Positions 40,291-50,014 of a stretch of 64,000 nt of DNA are shown piece after piece. Source of the DNA: CAVZLD01 sp963776055 (GTDB lineage: Bacteria; Planctomycetota; Planctomycetia; Pirellulales; Pirellulaceae); the NCBI GenBank assembly GCA_963776055.1, contig CAVZLD010000005.1:434001-498000 (forward strand), written 5' to 3'. Below the pieces are notes generated by a model. The model was not told the origin of the DNA. It made no database searches and saw only the letters and a program-made list of their open reading frames with translations. The translations under genes were made by a program, and so were the position numbers. Each line of letters starts with the position of its first letter. Within the stretch, counting starts at the first letter, position 1.

Positions 40291-40644
40291 CAGTCGGTGG
40301 GACCTACGACAAATCGCAGATCTCGAATCTTCTGGTCGGGCAGTTTCTCACTCATCGCACGCAGGAGTTGTCGCTTTTGAAAGGTCAATTCCTGGACGGC
40401 CGCTGAACTGTTGACCGTGATTTGCAGTACTCCGCGCTTGGAGTCTTCCAGGGCGACTCACCGACGCCAACTTTCCGGCCGCTTCCCGCCAGACCTCGTC
40501 GAAATCATCGGCACTGATGAGTTGAGCGTATCCGCGCCGAGCCATCAGTTGAGGCAAGATTTCACTCAAAGGTTGCGGCGCACGACGCGGGGGTCGTTCC
40601 GTCTGTTGACGACGAGATGATCTGGACGCTTTCCTCATCGACAT
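40291..40644 (-). CDS. DUF721/DciA-like protein (one frameshift)
   Basis: The ATG at 40644 (MSMRKASRSSRRQQ) opens a protein of about 117 residues. It has a basic N-terminus, then PLSEILPQLMARRGYAQL and DEVWREAAGKLA, and, after a break near 40460, VALEDSKRGVLQITVNSSAAVQELTFQKRQLL and KIRDLRFVVGPTD to a TGA at 40291-40293. This is the DUF721 pattern; the family includes DciA, which loads or supports the replicative helicase in bacteria without DnaC/DnaI. Its place between dnaN and gyrB is the position often seen for this gene. RecF is not present between dnaN and gyrB. Confidence 0.75.
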
Positions 40645-40713
40645 GCCTTCTGGCGTGCGGGGTACACTCGCCCACCACGGAATTCACCGCCCATGGTTTT
40701 CATCGCGAGCGGA

Positions 40714-41883
40714 TTATCTCGCAACTCGAACGGCGTCATTCGGCCGATCCTGCTCCCGCTTGTTCCCTCTTTCGATCCGCGCCAATGGCATGACGACGCA
40801 TTCATAGCCATCATCCGTTTTCCACAGCGCCGCACTATCCCCGTCCACGATGTCCAGCTGGAAAGTGTGTTCCGGGTCCAGCACTCGCAAAAAGTCCGAA
40901 ACGTAGCGGTGATCCAGACTCAGCGTGATCGATTTTCCCTCGTACGGAATCGGCAACTCCACACGGGATTCACCGACATCCGCTGTTACGCCGGTCAACA
41001 CGAGACTGCCTTCGCCCAAAGTAAAATCAATTCCACGGCTCTCGCCTTTCGATACGATGGCTGCTTGGCGCAACGCGGCGTGCAAAGGCCCCGCGGTCAT
41101 GTCGATCTGGATCGAATCCGGTCGATCCGGCACCACGTCTCGCCACCGTGGAAACCGCCCTTCTACAAGTCGCGTGACGATCGTGACCGATGGGGTGTGA
41201 ACGAGGATATCGTTTCCTCGCGAGACAAGCTGGACGTCTCCATCACCGGCCGACAAGGCGCGTTCAATCAACTGCATCGAACGGGCTGGTACGATGGTCA
41301 TCGTATCACCGGCCGTAGGTTCGCCCACGGTTTGCGCGGGGCCTTCCATCTTGGCCAGTCGCCGACCATCCGTCGCCACCGCGATAATGCTCTCCGGATG
41401 CATTTCCAACAACACGCCTCCCAACGCATAACGCGTGCTTTCCGTGTCGGTGGCAAATAGCGTCCGCCGAATCAGTTCCTTCATCAAAGGAATCGCCACC
41501 GTGTAATAGCTTTCCATGTCGAATTGCGCGATATGCGGAAATTCCATGGGATCGCTGGACGGCAAACGAAACCGACTGCGCTGCCCCAAAACCGTGACCG
41601 CTTGACCATCCGTTTCGAGATGAAGTGTCTCGTCGGTTGACTCCCGCAAAATGGATCCGAATTGGAGTACGGAAAGCAGTGCACTACCGGGGACTTCCGT
41701 CGTAAGACCTCCCACGTCGACGCGGATTCCCACCTCCATATCGGTTGCCATTAGGGTGCCTACTTCCCCTTGAGCTTCCAACTTGACGCTCTGAAGAATC
41801 GGCTTCGGACTGCGGCTGGGAACCACCATCGCCGCTGTTTGAAAAGCCGCCAGCAACTGTTCGCGGTTGCATTGGATTTTCAT
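40714..41883 (-). CDS. dnaN: DNA polymerase III beta sliding clamp
   Basis: This intact 389-residue protein starts at the ATG at 41883 (MKIQCNREQLLAAF). Three clamp repeats are visible: PKPILQSVKLEAQG, VATDGRRLAKMEG in the middle domain, and the C-terminal third with LSLDHRYVSDFLRVLD. It contains the MPLAR end motif (CVVMPLARIERG), followed by an unusual extra tail of about 20 charged residues (NKREQDRPNDAVRVAR). The ring-shaped dimer tethers polymerase III to DNA. It is downstream of dnaA in the same orientation, separated by 268 bases. Confidence 0.96.
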   Translation of the reverse strand: MKIQCNREQLLAAFQTAAMVVPSRSPKPILQSVKLEAQGEVGTLMATDMEVGIRVDVGGLTTEVPGSALLSVLQFGSILRESTDETLHLETDGQAVTVLGQRSRFRLPSSDPMEFPHIAQFDMESYYTVAIPLMKELIRRTLFATDTESTRYALGGVLLEMHPESIIAVATDGRRLAKMEGPAQTVGEPTAGDTMTIVPARSMQLIERALSAGDGDVQLVSRGNDILVHTPSVTIVTRLVEGRFPRWRDVVPDRPDSIQIDMTAGPLHAALRQAAIVSKGESRGIDFTLGEGSLVLTGVTADVGESRVELPIPYEGKSITLSLDHRYVSDFLRVLDPEHTFQLDIVDGDSAALWKTDDGYECVVMPLARIERGNKREQDRPNDAVRVAR

Positions 41884-42151
41884 GATTTCCCTAATAGATT
41901 TCTTGAATTCTCAGTAGTAGTAGGAATAGATGCCGGTCGTTTGTCGATCGTTCATTCGGTCGATATCGGAAAGGATGGAAAATGCCGAGAAATCAGCCAT
42001 TCCACCTTTGTTTTTGCCTGGGGAAAACCTGTCAGTGTCCTGTTCCCGAATGTCGCTATCAGCTGAAAGCATTGTCGTTAACCAACGTGAAGTTGGGGAG
42101 CCGACAATCCCCAACGGATCAATCGCCAGCGGGAGACATTCGATCAACACG
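41884..42151. other. dnaA-dnaN intergenic region, candidate origin
   Basis: This gap holds a stem-loop GTTGGGGA/TCCCCAAC (42092-42115, loop of eight), which could end dnaA transcription, and AGTAGTAGTAGG near 41913-41924, three TAG triplets that resemble the DnaA-trio pattern. It is modestly A/T richer than its surroundings near 41885-41935. A perfect DnaA box abuts its right edge. I see no further perfect box by eye. Confidence 0.5.
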
Positions 42152-42160
42152 TTATCCACA
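42152..42160 (-). promoter_or_regulatory. Perfect DnaA box on the dnaA stop codon
   Basis: TTATCCACA on the plus strand (TGTGGATAA on the coding strand) is the canonical nine-base DnaA-binding site. On the coding strand its last three bases are the TAA stop of dnaA, preceded by TGT GGA (Cys-Gly). A single perfect box proves little by itself, but its place between dnaA and dnaN fits an origin or an autoregulatory site. Confidence 0.65.
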
Positions 42161-43315
42161 CTCATCCCCAGCAGGTGACCGATCGGATCCTGCCGCCGCA
42201 GCGTTCGACGTTGACAGGGTACGATTGGAACCCAAGCGTTGCCGCAACTGCTGGATGGCGCTTCGGATCGAAGGATCGGAGTGTCGCGCCAATTCCATTT
42301 TTCGACAAGCATGCATCACTGTCGTGTGGTCGCGGCGACCGAAGCGATCACCAATCTTCTGAAAACTTTCGCCCGTTAACTCGCGGATCAAGAACATCGC
42401 GAGGCTACGGGCTAAGACATCCATTTTCCGCCGCGAGCTTCCGGTCAGCTTTCGGACCGATAGGCCAAAATGCTTGGCGGTCATGCGGATGATCAACTTG
42501 GGTTCCACCTCCAGATGGGGAGTATCCACCAGTAGGTCCTGCAACTGGCTGGCTGCAATTTCGATGTTCGTCGTGCTGGGATCGTGCGGATGGATCACCC
42601 CCAGACGATGCAGGACGCCCATTAACTGCACAACCGTTAAAGATTGCTGGTCCGCCAGCAACTGTTCCGCTTCGCTGGAGAGCAAAATCGATCGCTGACG
42701 TGCCAGTCGCCGGATGATTTCTCGCCGAGTCCTGGCAGCGGGCGAATGCAGGGGCACAATCAGACCGGCGGACAAGCGACTGATCAGCCGGGGCAGCAGG
42801 TTCAGCATCGACAACGGCTGCTGGGCCGTGACGACTGTTGGCCGTTCTGCGCGGACGCGGTGGTCGACGATCATCGCCAATTGCTGCTGGGCGGACGCCT
42901 TGGATTCGAGTGCATCGATGCCGTCTAGCAGCACCAAACCGGCTCGCTGATGTCGCTGCTGAAACCGGCTTACATCATCCAACTTGACGGCCGCCGCGTA
43001 GCCTCGCGCGAAGTCCGTGGCCTCAGATAGCAGCACCAGGTCGTCCGGTTGCTGGCGAGACCAGGTAGCCGCCAAGGCGTGGAGCAGTTGTGATTTTCCG
43101 CATCCGGTCGGTCCGAACAATACCAACGGATGGCAGCGGAAATCGAGCGTTTCCGGGCTCGATTCCAATCCGCCGATTCCTTGACGCAGTAATCGATTTT
43201 CGGGTCCCAGTAGAAACTCGCGCAGGACGGCAGGCGAATCGGTGCGAGCACCGAAACGACGACGCGCCGAACCAGGTGGCGGCTCGATCGACAACGTGGC
43301 AATTCCCGAGATCAC
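42152..43315 (-). CDS. dnaA: Chromosomal replication initiator DnaA, short form
   Basis: The GTG at 43315 (read as Met, then ISGIATLSI), with GGAGG close upstream, gives 387 residues. The AAA+ domain has Walker A LFGPTGCGKSQLL (residues 68-75 GPTGCGKS) and Walker B GLVLLDGIDAL. Sensor-type segments follow (LISRLSAGLIVPL, EIIRRLARQRSI). The C-terminal DNA-binding domain ends with IGDRFGRRDHTTVMHACRKM, the DnaA signature that reads the GATC-less DnaA box. Compared with typical DnaA (about 450 residues) the N-terminal domain I and linker are absent. The second Walker B acid position reads Gly (LLDG) where DD is usual. It is first in the dnaA-dnaN-DUF721-gyrB run. Confidence 0.9.
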   Translation of the reverse strand: MISGIATLSIEPPPGSARRRFGARTDSPAVLREFLLGPENRLLRQGIGGLESSPETLDFRCHPLVLFGPTGCGKSQLLHALAATWSRQQPDDLVLLSEATDFARGYAAAVKLDDVSRFQQRHQRAGLVLLDGIDALESKASAQQQLAMIVDHRVRAERPTVVTAQQPLSMLNLLPRLISRLSAGLIVPLHSPAARTRREIIRRLARQRSILLSSEAEQLLADQQSLTVVQLMGVLHRLGVIHPHDPSTTNIEIAASQLQDLLVDTPHLEVEPKLIIRMTAKHFGLSVRKLTGSSRRKMDVLARSLAMFLIRELTGESFQKIGDRFGRRDHTTVMHACRKMELARHSDPSIRSAIQQLRQRLGSNRTLSTSNAAAAGSDRSPAGDECG

Positions 43316-43498
43316 CCTGCCTCCGTGAAGGATCGTCCGCTACTTGCGGACAGTAGACCGATCGAACAACTCAACCAAAATTTTGCCACGTTTCCCGGTC
43401 CATCGAATTCCCGGTTGCCCCGTGGACGGGGACCGTGCGGGTGCGCGAATAGAAGGGACGTGATGACAGAGCCACTCCCTCTTCGTACCGTCTGGCGA

Positions 43499-44706
43499 TT
43501 ATATCGCTTTGGGCCGACTTTCGCGACGGGAGGAGACCGATTTCGCGGCCGAATTCCTCTGGCGTAAGTATTGGACAGTGTTCAGGATACGGCCCGCGGC
43601 CTGCTCCATGTCTCCGGTCGTCGTCGTTGCTCCCAAACCGAACCGGATCGCACTCTCCATTCGCGCTGCACCGAGATGCATGGCCCGCAGGACGTGGGAT
43701 CGGTCGCTGGCCCCACTGGCACAGGCCGAACCGGTGGAACAGTAGATCCCCGCCAAATCCAGAGCCATCCATAAGGCCTGCCGATCCAGGCCCAAGAAGG
43801 AGACATTTGAGGTGTGAGGCAAACGTGGTTCCTGGCCGTTGATGACCACCTCGGGGTCCTGTTCTCTCAGTTTTTGCTCCAATGCGTCACGACCGGAGCG
43901 CATCCGATCAGCCCGCTCGGCCGCCTCCTGTTCCCACCGCTGCAAAGCGACTTGCATGCCCACGGCCAGTGCCACCGGCTCCGTGCCAGGTCGCAGGCCC
44001 ATCTGCTGCGGACCGCCGAAGAGGATCGGTTGCAGTCGAATACCGTTCCGCAACAACACCGCGCCAATTCCCGCCGGCCCGTGAAATTTGTGCGCGGCGA
44101 TCGTGACCGCGTCGACGTCCAGCCGGCGAAAATCGACCGGGATCTTTCCCGCGGCCTGGACCGCGTCCGAATGGATTCGGCGCCAGCGTCGCGACAGATT
44201 TTCGCCGCCTCCTGGATCGGTTGCAGCACCCCCGTTTCGTGATTGGCCAACATGATGCTCACCAAACACGGTGCCGGACCGGGCTCCCGCAGCAATTCGG
44301 CCAAATGATCCAGATCGATCTGCCCGGTCTGGCCGACGCGCAACATCTCGACCTGCCATCCCTGCTGCTGCAACGACTGCGCCGTCGCCAGCGTACTGGA
44401 GTGTTCGATCGTCGAGACAATGAACCGACCGGGGGAATCCCCCGCCAGACCGCGGATCGCCAAGTTGTTGGACTCCGTACCACCGCTCGTGAAAACCACG
44501 ACATCCGCGGTGCGGGAACCGATCTCCCCCCCCAGAATTCGGGCGATTTCCTGACGCGCTTCCTCAATCCGTTGCTGTGCCATCCGTCCCGCCGCGTGCG
44601 GGCTGGCAGGATTCGCGGGCCCAGCCTGGTAACAGTCGACCATCGCCGACACCACGGCGGGGTCGATTGGCGTTGTCGCATTATGATCGAGATAGATCGG
44701 TTCCAT
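43499..44706 (-). CDS. Cysteine desulfurase (one frameshift)
   Basis: The ATG at 44706 (MEPIYLDHNATTP) begins about 400 residues. The PLP fold-type I signatures are YLDHNATTP, FTSGGTESNNLAI, EHSSTL, LVSIMLANHETGVLQPI, HSDAVQAAGKIPVD, the PLP lysine in AAHKFHGPAGIG, and the mobile cysteine loop STGSACASG. This is the NifS/IscS type that takes sulfur from cysteine for Fe-S clusters or tRNA thiolation. One frame break lies near 44175 between CRDAGAE and HSDAVQAAGK. The C-terminus is short and basic (SSRRESRPKAI). No iscU or other Fe-S gene is adjacent, so I leave the symbol open between iscS and nifS. Confidence 0.88.
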
Positions 44707-44738
44707 CGGCCGAGCAGTTCCTCTTCTAGTTCCCTCTG

Positions 44739-45474
44739 TCAGGGGTATTCTTTCGCTGCCGCTGACAACTCGGCGCGTGAAGCCGCCGGATCCGCCGTCG
44801 CCGCGGTCCCGCGTTTGCGCAGCCGCTCGAAAGCGTTGGGCGTTAGCGGATTGGCCGATTGCGGCATAGTCTTGCGCCAATTCCCCGTACTGCTGGGCGA
44901 GCTCACCGTCGATTTGGGCGGATAAGGTGGCCGGGTCTTTCGCCTGAGCGGCCAGTTCGAACAGCGCCGGCAGAACGAAATACGCTTGCAAATCGGCTGC
45001 TTCTTGCACCGCCGACCACAGTGGTCTTGCCAGTTCCGGATGGGCTTTTGTCCATTCCAGCCACCACAGATCGCGTTGGTCGTCTTGCTGGTCGAGGTAG
45101 CGGCACAAAACGATGGCCTGTCCCTTGCCCGGCCGCAAGGTCAGGGCGGCCGAGACGTTCACCGGGTCCCACCGTTGGCTTACCGGTGCCACTTGGATCA
45201 GCTTCTTCCGCCGAAGGTATCGCTCCAGGTCATTGCTGATATCGGTCCGCGCAACCGGGGAAAACTGTACCTCAAGCCAAGGGATCTGGTAAAACCGATA
45301 TCGCCTTCGCTCGAATCGGTCCGGCGAAAACTCGGACCCCACCACTTGGCCGAAAAACAGTTCGAAAAGCAGCAGGCCACCGACCACCGCCATCAGCGTC
45401 AGACTCAACTGCAGCAGACGCTGTATCGGCGGTCGGTCAAAGGGAAGCAGATGGGAGCGGGCCATGATTCGCAT
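44739..45474 (-). CDS. Membrane-anchored protein of unknown function
   Basis: The start is the ATG at 45474 (MRIMARSHLLPF) or the ATG at 45465. There is one N-terminal membrane helix (LTLMAVVGGLLLFELFFG), then an extracytoplasmic domain of about 190 residues with YQIPWLEVQFSP, LRPGKGQAIVLCRYLD and ALFELAAQAKDPATL. I do not recognise it. In the raw reading frame it runs on into the cysteine desulfurase, which would be a strange fusion. A one-base change near 44815-44850 gives an end in ELSAAAKEYP and a TGA at 44739-44741, just ahead of the desulfurase ribosome binding site. I prefer two separate genes, but the exact end is uncertain. Confidence 0.5.
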
Positions 45475-45767
45475 TGCAGTCCGAGGAGGAAGGACGACAG
45501 AACCATTATCGACGCGTCTGAGCGACTGACAACTGATACGGGAGAGCGCGATTGGGCGCTGACCGGCGGCGCGGTATGATCCGACTTGCCCAGCGGGATC
45601 CGAGATGTGGGCGAAGAAAACCCCGGCAGATGGACGGTAGCGCCGTCCACAAGAGCACGACGACCGAGGAGAGTCCGGCCACCGAAGCGATCCGCGCAAA
45701 GTTTTCGGAACCGTCGCTGATTGCGCCGGCGAAGAACAAGCGATCGATGTGCGACGTGCCATAAGTC

Positions 45768-46262
45768 ATGAGTGAAGCGAGCCGACACACCCTGATTCTC
45801 TGCTTGCTGCTGGGATTACCCGTCCTGGCTGTCGGCGGTCCACGCCTTCCACGCTACGGGGGGGCGCGGTCGAACGATGCTCCCGCGTTGTCGAGGAACG
45901 TTGCCGAGCCGGCGGGCCAGGTCGCAGCGCCCGCCAACCCACTCGCGAAGAGTCGGCCGGAGGTTGCCCAGCAGCCCTGGTTTGATGCCGTCCGACGCCA
46001 GTTACAGGACCTGGGAGCCGTCTACATCCGCCTTGAACGTTGGGAAGGAATTTGCCCCGTTTACCAGTTTCGATGCGATCTGGAGCTGGGATCGGAGGAG
46101 ACGAGTCGCACGTCCATCGAAGCATTCAGCGGATCGGCGCAAGTTGCCAGTGAGTACGTTTTGCTGGCCGCCCGCCAGTGGCGCTATCGGGTTTCCGATG
46201 GGAATCTTCAAGGGCCCGCCGCCACGACGCTTTCGGGGCGCCAACGTCCCGAAAGCTACTGA
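45768..46262 (+). CDS. Exported hypothetical protein
   Basis: This 164-residue protein starts at the ATG at 45768 (MSEASRHTLILC). Residues 8-24 are a signal peptide (LILCLLLGLPVLAVGG). A linker of about 45 low-complexity residues follows, then a compact domain with WFDAVRRQLQDLGAVYIRLERW and CPVYQFRCDLEL. The domain has two cysteines that could pair. I do not recognise the family. It is divergent from the membrane-anchored gene at 44739-45474 and lies 66 bases ahead of scpB on the same strand. Confidence 0.6.
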   Translation: MSEASRHTLILCLLLGLPVLAVGGPRLPRYGGARSNDAPALSRNVAEPAGQVAAPANPLAKSRPEVAQQPWFDAVRRQLQDLGAVYIRLERWEGICPVYQFRCDLELGSEETSRTSIEAFSGSAQVASEYVLLAARQWRYRVSDGNLQGPAATTLSGRQRPESY

Positions 46263-46328
46263 CCGATCGGTAGAAATCGGTGCTCATCCCGCGAGGGCAA
46301 AGCTCATTTCAGGAAGGAAGTCGGATCG

Positions 46329-47689
46329 ATGCGTTGGTCCTGTCCCATTCCGGCCGTTTGCCTGCGCAGTGTTGCCGCCCGGTACGCCGGTCCGCGAGCG
46401 ATTCCGCTGGCCAGCCGAACCGTCGCCGTGCCGCCCGGCCATCCGTCCACCCCGCTGGGCACCTCGGTCGAGCAAGAGGATGGCCCCAACGGCAGCCCGG
46501 CAAAACGGACTCGACTGGAAGCGATTCTGTTCCTCGCCCGCGAGCCGCTATCGAGCCGTAAACTGAGTCTGTATGCCAACTTGGCGGACGGTACGGAAGC
46601 CCGTACACTGGTGCGTCTACTGAACAGAGAATTGGATGAAGCGGGGCGTTCGTTTCGCGTGCAGGAAGTCGCAGGCGGGTTTCTGCTCGCAACGCGACCA
46701 AAGTTCGCACGTTGGCTCCGCCGATTAGACCATGTCCCCTCAGAAGAACGTCTATCTGCCCCTTCCATGGAGACCCTCGCCGTGGTCGCGTATCGCCAGC
46801 CGGTCATGCGGGCCGAAATCGAAGCTATTCGCGGAGTCAGTTGCGGAGAGATCCTCAGCCAACTTCTGAACCGCGATCTGGTGCGAGTCGGTGGCCGCAG
46901 TGATGAACTGGGTCGACCTTATCTGTACAATACGACGAAATGCTTTCTGCGAATGTTTGGGCTGAAGAGCCTAGAGGACCTGCCTCGAGCCGACCTGTAT
47001 TGCTCGCTCAGTAAACCGCAACAAAATCGTGCTCCTGCGTCGATCGCGCAGGTTGAATCTGAATCATCTGCAACAGAATTACACTCGCAGGAGGACTCTG
47101 ACGTGAGCGCCTTGGTGGAACGAGAGATGCGGTCATACCCACAGGAAGCCAGCCGATCCGCGAAGGAGCAGGATCCGATGGACCCGCGCCACGTCCGGAT
47201 GGAAGACGACGACTTCGAAGATGATGACTGCGAGGACGACGATTACGAAGACGAACTCGAGGAAGACGAAGAACTCGAGGAAGAGGAAGAGCTCGAGGAA
47301 GATCCGGAAGGCGACGAGGAAGATCGAAGAGCTGAGAGGATGACGACGAAGAATATGACGAGGAATATGAAGACGAAGAAGAACTAGACGACGACGTGGA
47401 AGAAGATGATCTGGACGCAGATGATGCCGACGACGATGCCGACGACGATGCCGACGAACGATGCCGACGAACTCGACGACGACGAACTGAACAAGACGAC
47501 GACGAATACGAGGACGACGAGGAGGAGGAAGATCTCGACGACGACGAACTGGAAGAAGATGAGTGGGAAGAAGTCGAAGAGGATGAAGACGACGACGAGG
47601 ATGGGGACTGGGAAGACGATGAAGACTGGGAAGATGATGATGAGTGGGAGGAAGAGGAAGAGGAAGAAGAAGAAGAAGAACTCGAGTGA
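46329..47689 (+). CDS. scpB: Segregation and condensation protein B with long acidic tail (frameshifted)
   Basis: The ATG at 46329 is one choice; a later start is possible because the first 55 residues are not ScpB-like. The ScpB core runs about 60-210: LEAILFLAREPLSSRKLS, LLATRPKFARWL, LSAPSMETLAVVAYRQPVMRAEIEAIRGVSC, and LVRVGGRSDELGRPYLYNTT. ScpB works with ScpA and SMC in chromosome condensation. The remaining roughly 240 residues turn into a nearly pure Asp/Glu tract. It needs frame corrections near 47335 and again between 47455 and 47490, where a short arginine-rich stretch is really another D/E run. No scpA is next to it. The tail is unusual in length but I believe other planctomycete ScpB proteins also have acidic ends. 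Confidence 0.82.
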
Positions 47690-47797
47690 TCGGGAGTCGC
47701 GGTTACTTTCGGGCTCGTGCGGTAGCGTCTCGTTGCTCTTGCTGCCCGGAAGAAATGTCGTCACGAACGCGACATGACCCTGTCCGTGCGACACGCA

Positions 47798-49980
47798 CTA
47801 GTCGGCCGGTTCTTCGGCGATCACGATCCAGCCCGTGTCGGCGATTTCGGCGGGTCGTCCCGCAATGATCACCGGTTCCATCGCGGCCAAATGACGCTTC
47901 CGATCCACGGGATCGAGGAACTCTTCGAGGATGTTGGATTTCGCTTCGCCGTACAGTCGATCGTTTCGATTCCGATCGTGACCCAACTCAAACGCCTCGG
48001 AGAGAATTGCGGGGTGGAGCCGCGGCAAGAGACTTTCTCTGCCGCGTTTCGTCAGCTTCTCGTGATGCAGGACCAACCCGCGCTTTCCTTCCAGTTGATC
48101 AACGCGCGTGTCGGCCAGTACGCGCTCGACGACCGATCGCGAATTCGCCCAGCTCGACGCACATCCCCAGGATACCGATTCTCTTCCGATCCGGCAGTTC
48201 AACCGGATCGCTCCAAATCGGCACGGAGAAGGCCACCATCAAGGTGCCGGTGTTCGTGCTTTCGTAGACTGCCGACATATGGACGTAGTGATCGGGTAAA
48301 GGTCGGATTCCGCGGGTGTCTGCCGAACGGGGTTCCAGATCCTGTCCGCGACCGTGGAAGTAATCTCGGTGCGCGTAGTTCTTGCCAATACTCTCGGCCT
48401 CCGGTACGCGAGCCAGTTGCGTTCCCTCGATGCCGTTCAGGATCCAACTGGATGTCTTCACGGCGAACTGATTGGCGATGTATCGCTTCTCAAGCCAACT
48501 CTGCAGGTCGGACCAATCTTGGTTTTCCTCTTCCGCCAGAAGTTCGCGGTTGACACGTTGCATCAGATCCCGCAGTCGCGGCGAGGCCGCCTCGGCCTCG
48601 AGGATTCTCCACCGCAGGTCAATTTCCTGGGCGATCGACTTGGCCAGGAACAGTGCGGAAGAGCGGAGGTTTTCACGACGCGCGATCTCGGCCTGCTGTT
48701 GCGATGTCTCGGCGATCGTCCGCGCCTCGTATTCGCTGCGGGCGAGTTTGCCGAGCCAGAGAGCGGAGATTCCCGCGAGCAGAAAACTGCCGGCCAGGGC
48801 CAGTAGCGACACTTGTGCGGCGAGGCGATGTCGGCGAGCGAAACGCGCAGACTTTGCTCGTCACCGGTTCGACCATCGCACTGACAGGTTCATCGGCCAA
48901 ATAACGCTCGACGTCCTCCGCGAGGGCGAGGGCGGTGGGGTAACGGCTGGACGGCTGCAGTGCCATCGCCTTGTTGCAGATCGCTTCCAGGGAAGCGGGC
49001 ACGTCGCTGCGAAGGGCCGACGGCGAAGGAAGGCGTCCCTCGACAATCTTGGTCTTGATCTCGATCAGCGACTTCCCGGTCGCCGGTGGAGCACCGCAGA
49101 GGATCTTAAACAGTGTCGCGCCCAAGCTGTAAATATCACTCGCCGGCGTGGGCGCCAACTCCGATGCCTGCTCCGGACTCATGTAGGCGGGCGTTCCTGC
49201 GCCCAAGCTCGACGTGCTACCGGAACTCCCGGACCGCAGCATCAAGGTTTGCTCACCACTGACGCGGAACCTGTCGTCGCGAAGCACCGACGAGGCAAGT
49301 CCCCAGTCGACCACGATTGTCTCGCCGTAGCGGCCCAGCAGAATGTTCTCGGGTTTCACATCCCGATGAACGATACCCCGATTGTGCGCGTAGGCGATCG
49401 TCTTGCAGACCGACACGAAGCTTTGCAGCAGACGCCGGTGCTCGACACTGTGATGATCGCGCTCCTGCTGTTCCTGTTCGAAGTAGCGTCGAATGGCCTC
49501 GTCCAGCGTGATGCCGTCAATGAACCGCATCGCATAGAACAGTCGACCGTGGGAGTCCTCGCCGACGCCGTACAGCGGGATGACGCCGGGGTGTTCGAGC
49601 CGCCCGGTAACTTCGGCTTCAAGGACAAATCGTTGGCGCGAGGCGGGATCCTTGGACAGTTTCGCGTGGATAAACTTGACAGCCACCTTGCGATGCACCG
49701 CGCGGTCTTCTCCGACGAAGACGGCCCCCAGACCACCCTTGGCGTGGAATTCGAGCGGGGAGATATGGGACACGAGCGTCAACTGTTCGTCGTCGTTCGC
49801 TGGCGAATCCTCCTCCTGCATTCGAGCTTCCACGTCTTGAATAGCCGCGATCCGAGCTTGGACTTCTGCGGCCAGATCGGGATGGTCACGGCACAGCTGT
49901 TCCACGCCAAGCTGCTCGCCTCGTTCACGAGCATCTTCCCAACGGTCGAGGATTTCCTCGAGTATGCTTTCCGACGTCAT
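47798..49980 (-). CDS. Membrane Ser/Thr kinase with extracytoplasmic sensor (frameshifted)
   Basis: The ATG at 49980 (MTSESILEEILDRWE) opens a protein of about 725 residues once breaks near 48840 and 48140 are corrected. The kinase domain spans about 78-375: GGLGAVFVG, VAVKFI (Lys102), HRDVKPENILLG (205-216), then DWGLA in place of DFG (225-227), GTPAYMSPEQA. A membrane helix (LALAGSFLLAGISALWLG) follows, then a helical stalk (SQQQAEIARRENL) and an extracytoplasmic region with FAVKTSSWILNGIEGT, NYAHRDYFHG and HMSAVYESTNTGTLMVAFSVPIW, which resembles Cache-type sensors. All catalytic residues seem intact. It lies 34 bases after the ECF sigma gene, the pairing seen for many planctomycete ECF groups. 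Confidence 0.85.
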
Positions 49981-50014
49981 GGAATCAGCGCTAGCTGGAT
50001 GCTTGGAAGATCGA

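Noticed and set aside
43867..45762. A 631-residue fusion of a membrane protein with the cysteine desulfurase
   Set aside because: The join region is low-quality sequence, the desulfurase has its own ATG with an upstream purine-rich site, and a one-base change gives the membrane protein a natural stop just ahead of it.
47384..47794. A hydrophobic frame with long Phe/Val/Ile runs, resembling a membrane protein
   Set aside because: It is the reverse complement of the ScpB Asp/Glu tract (GAA/GAC read backwards give Phe/Val), not a membrane protein.
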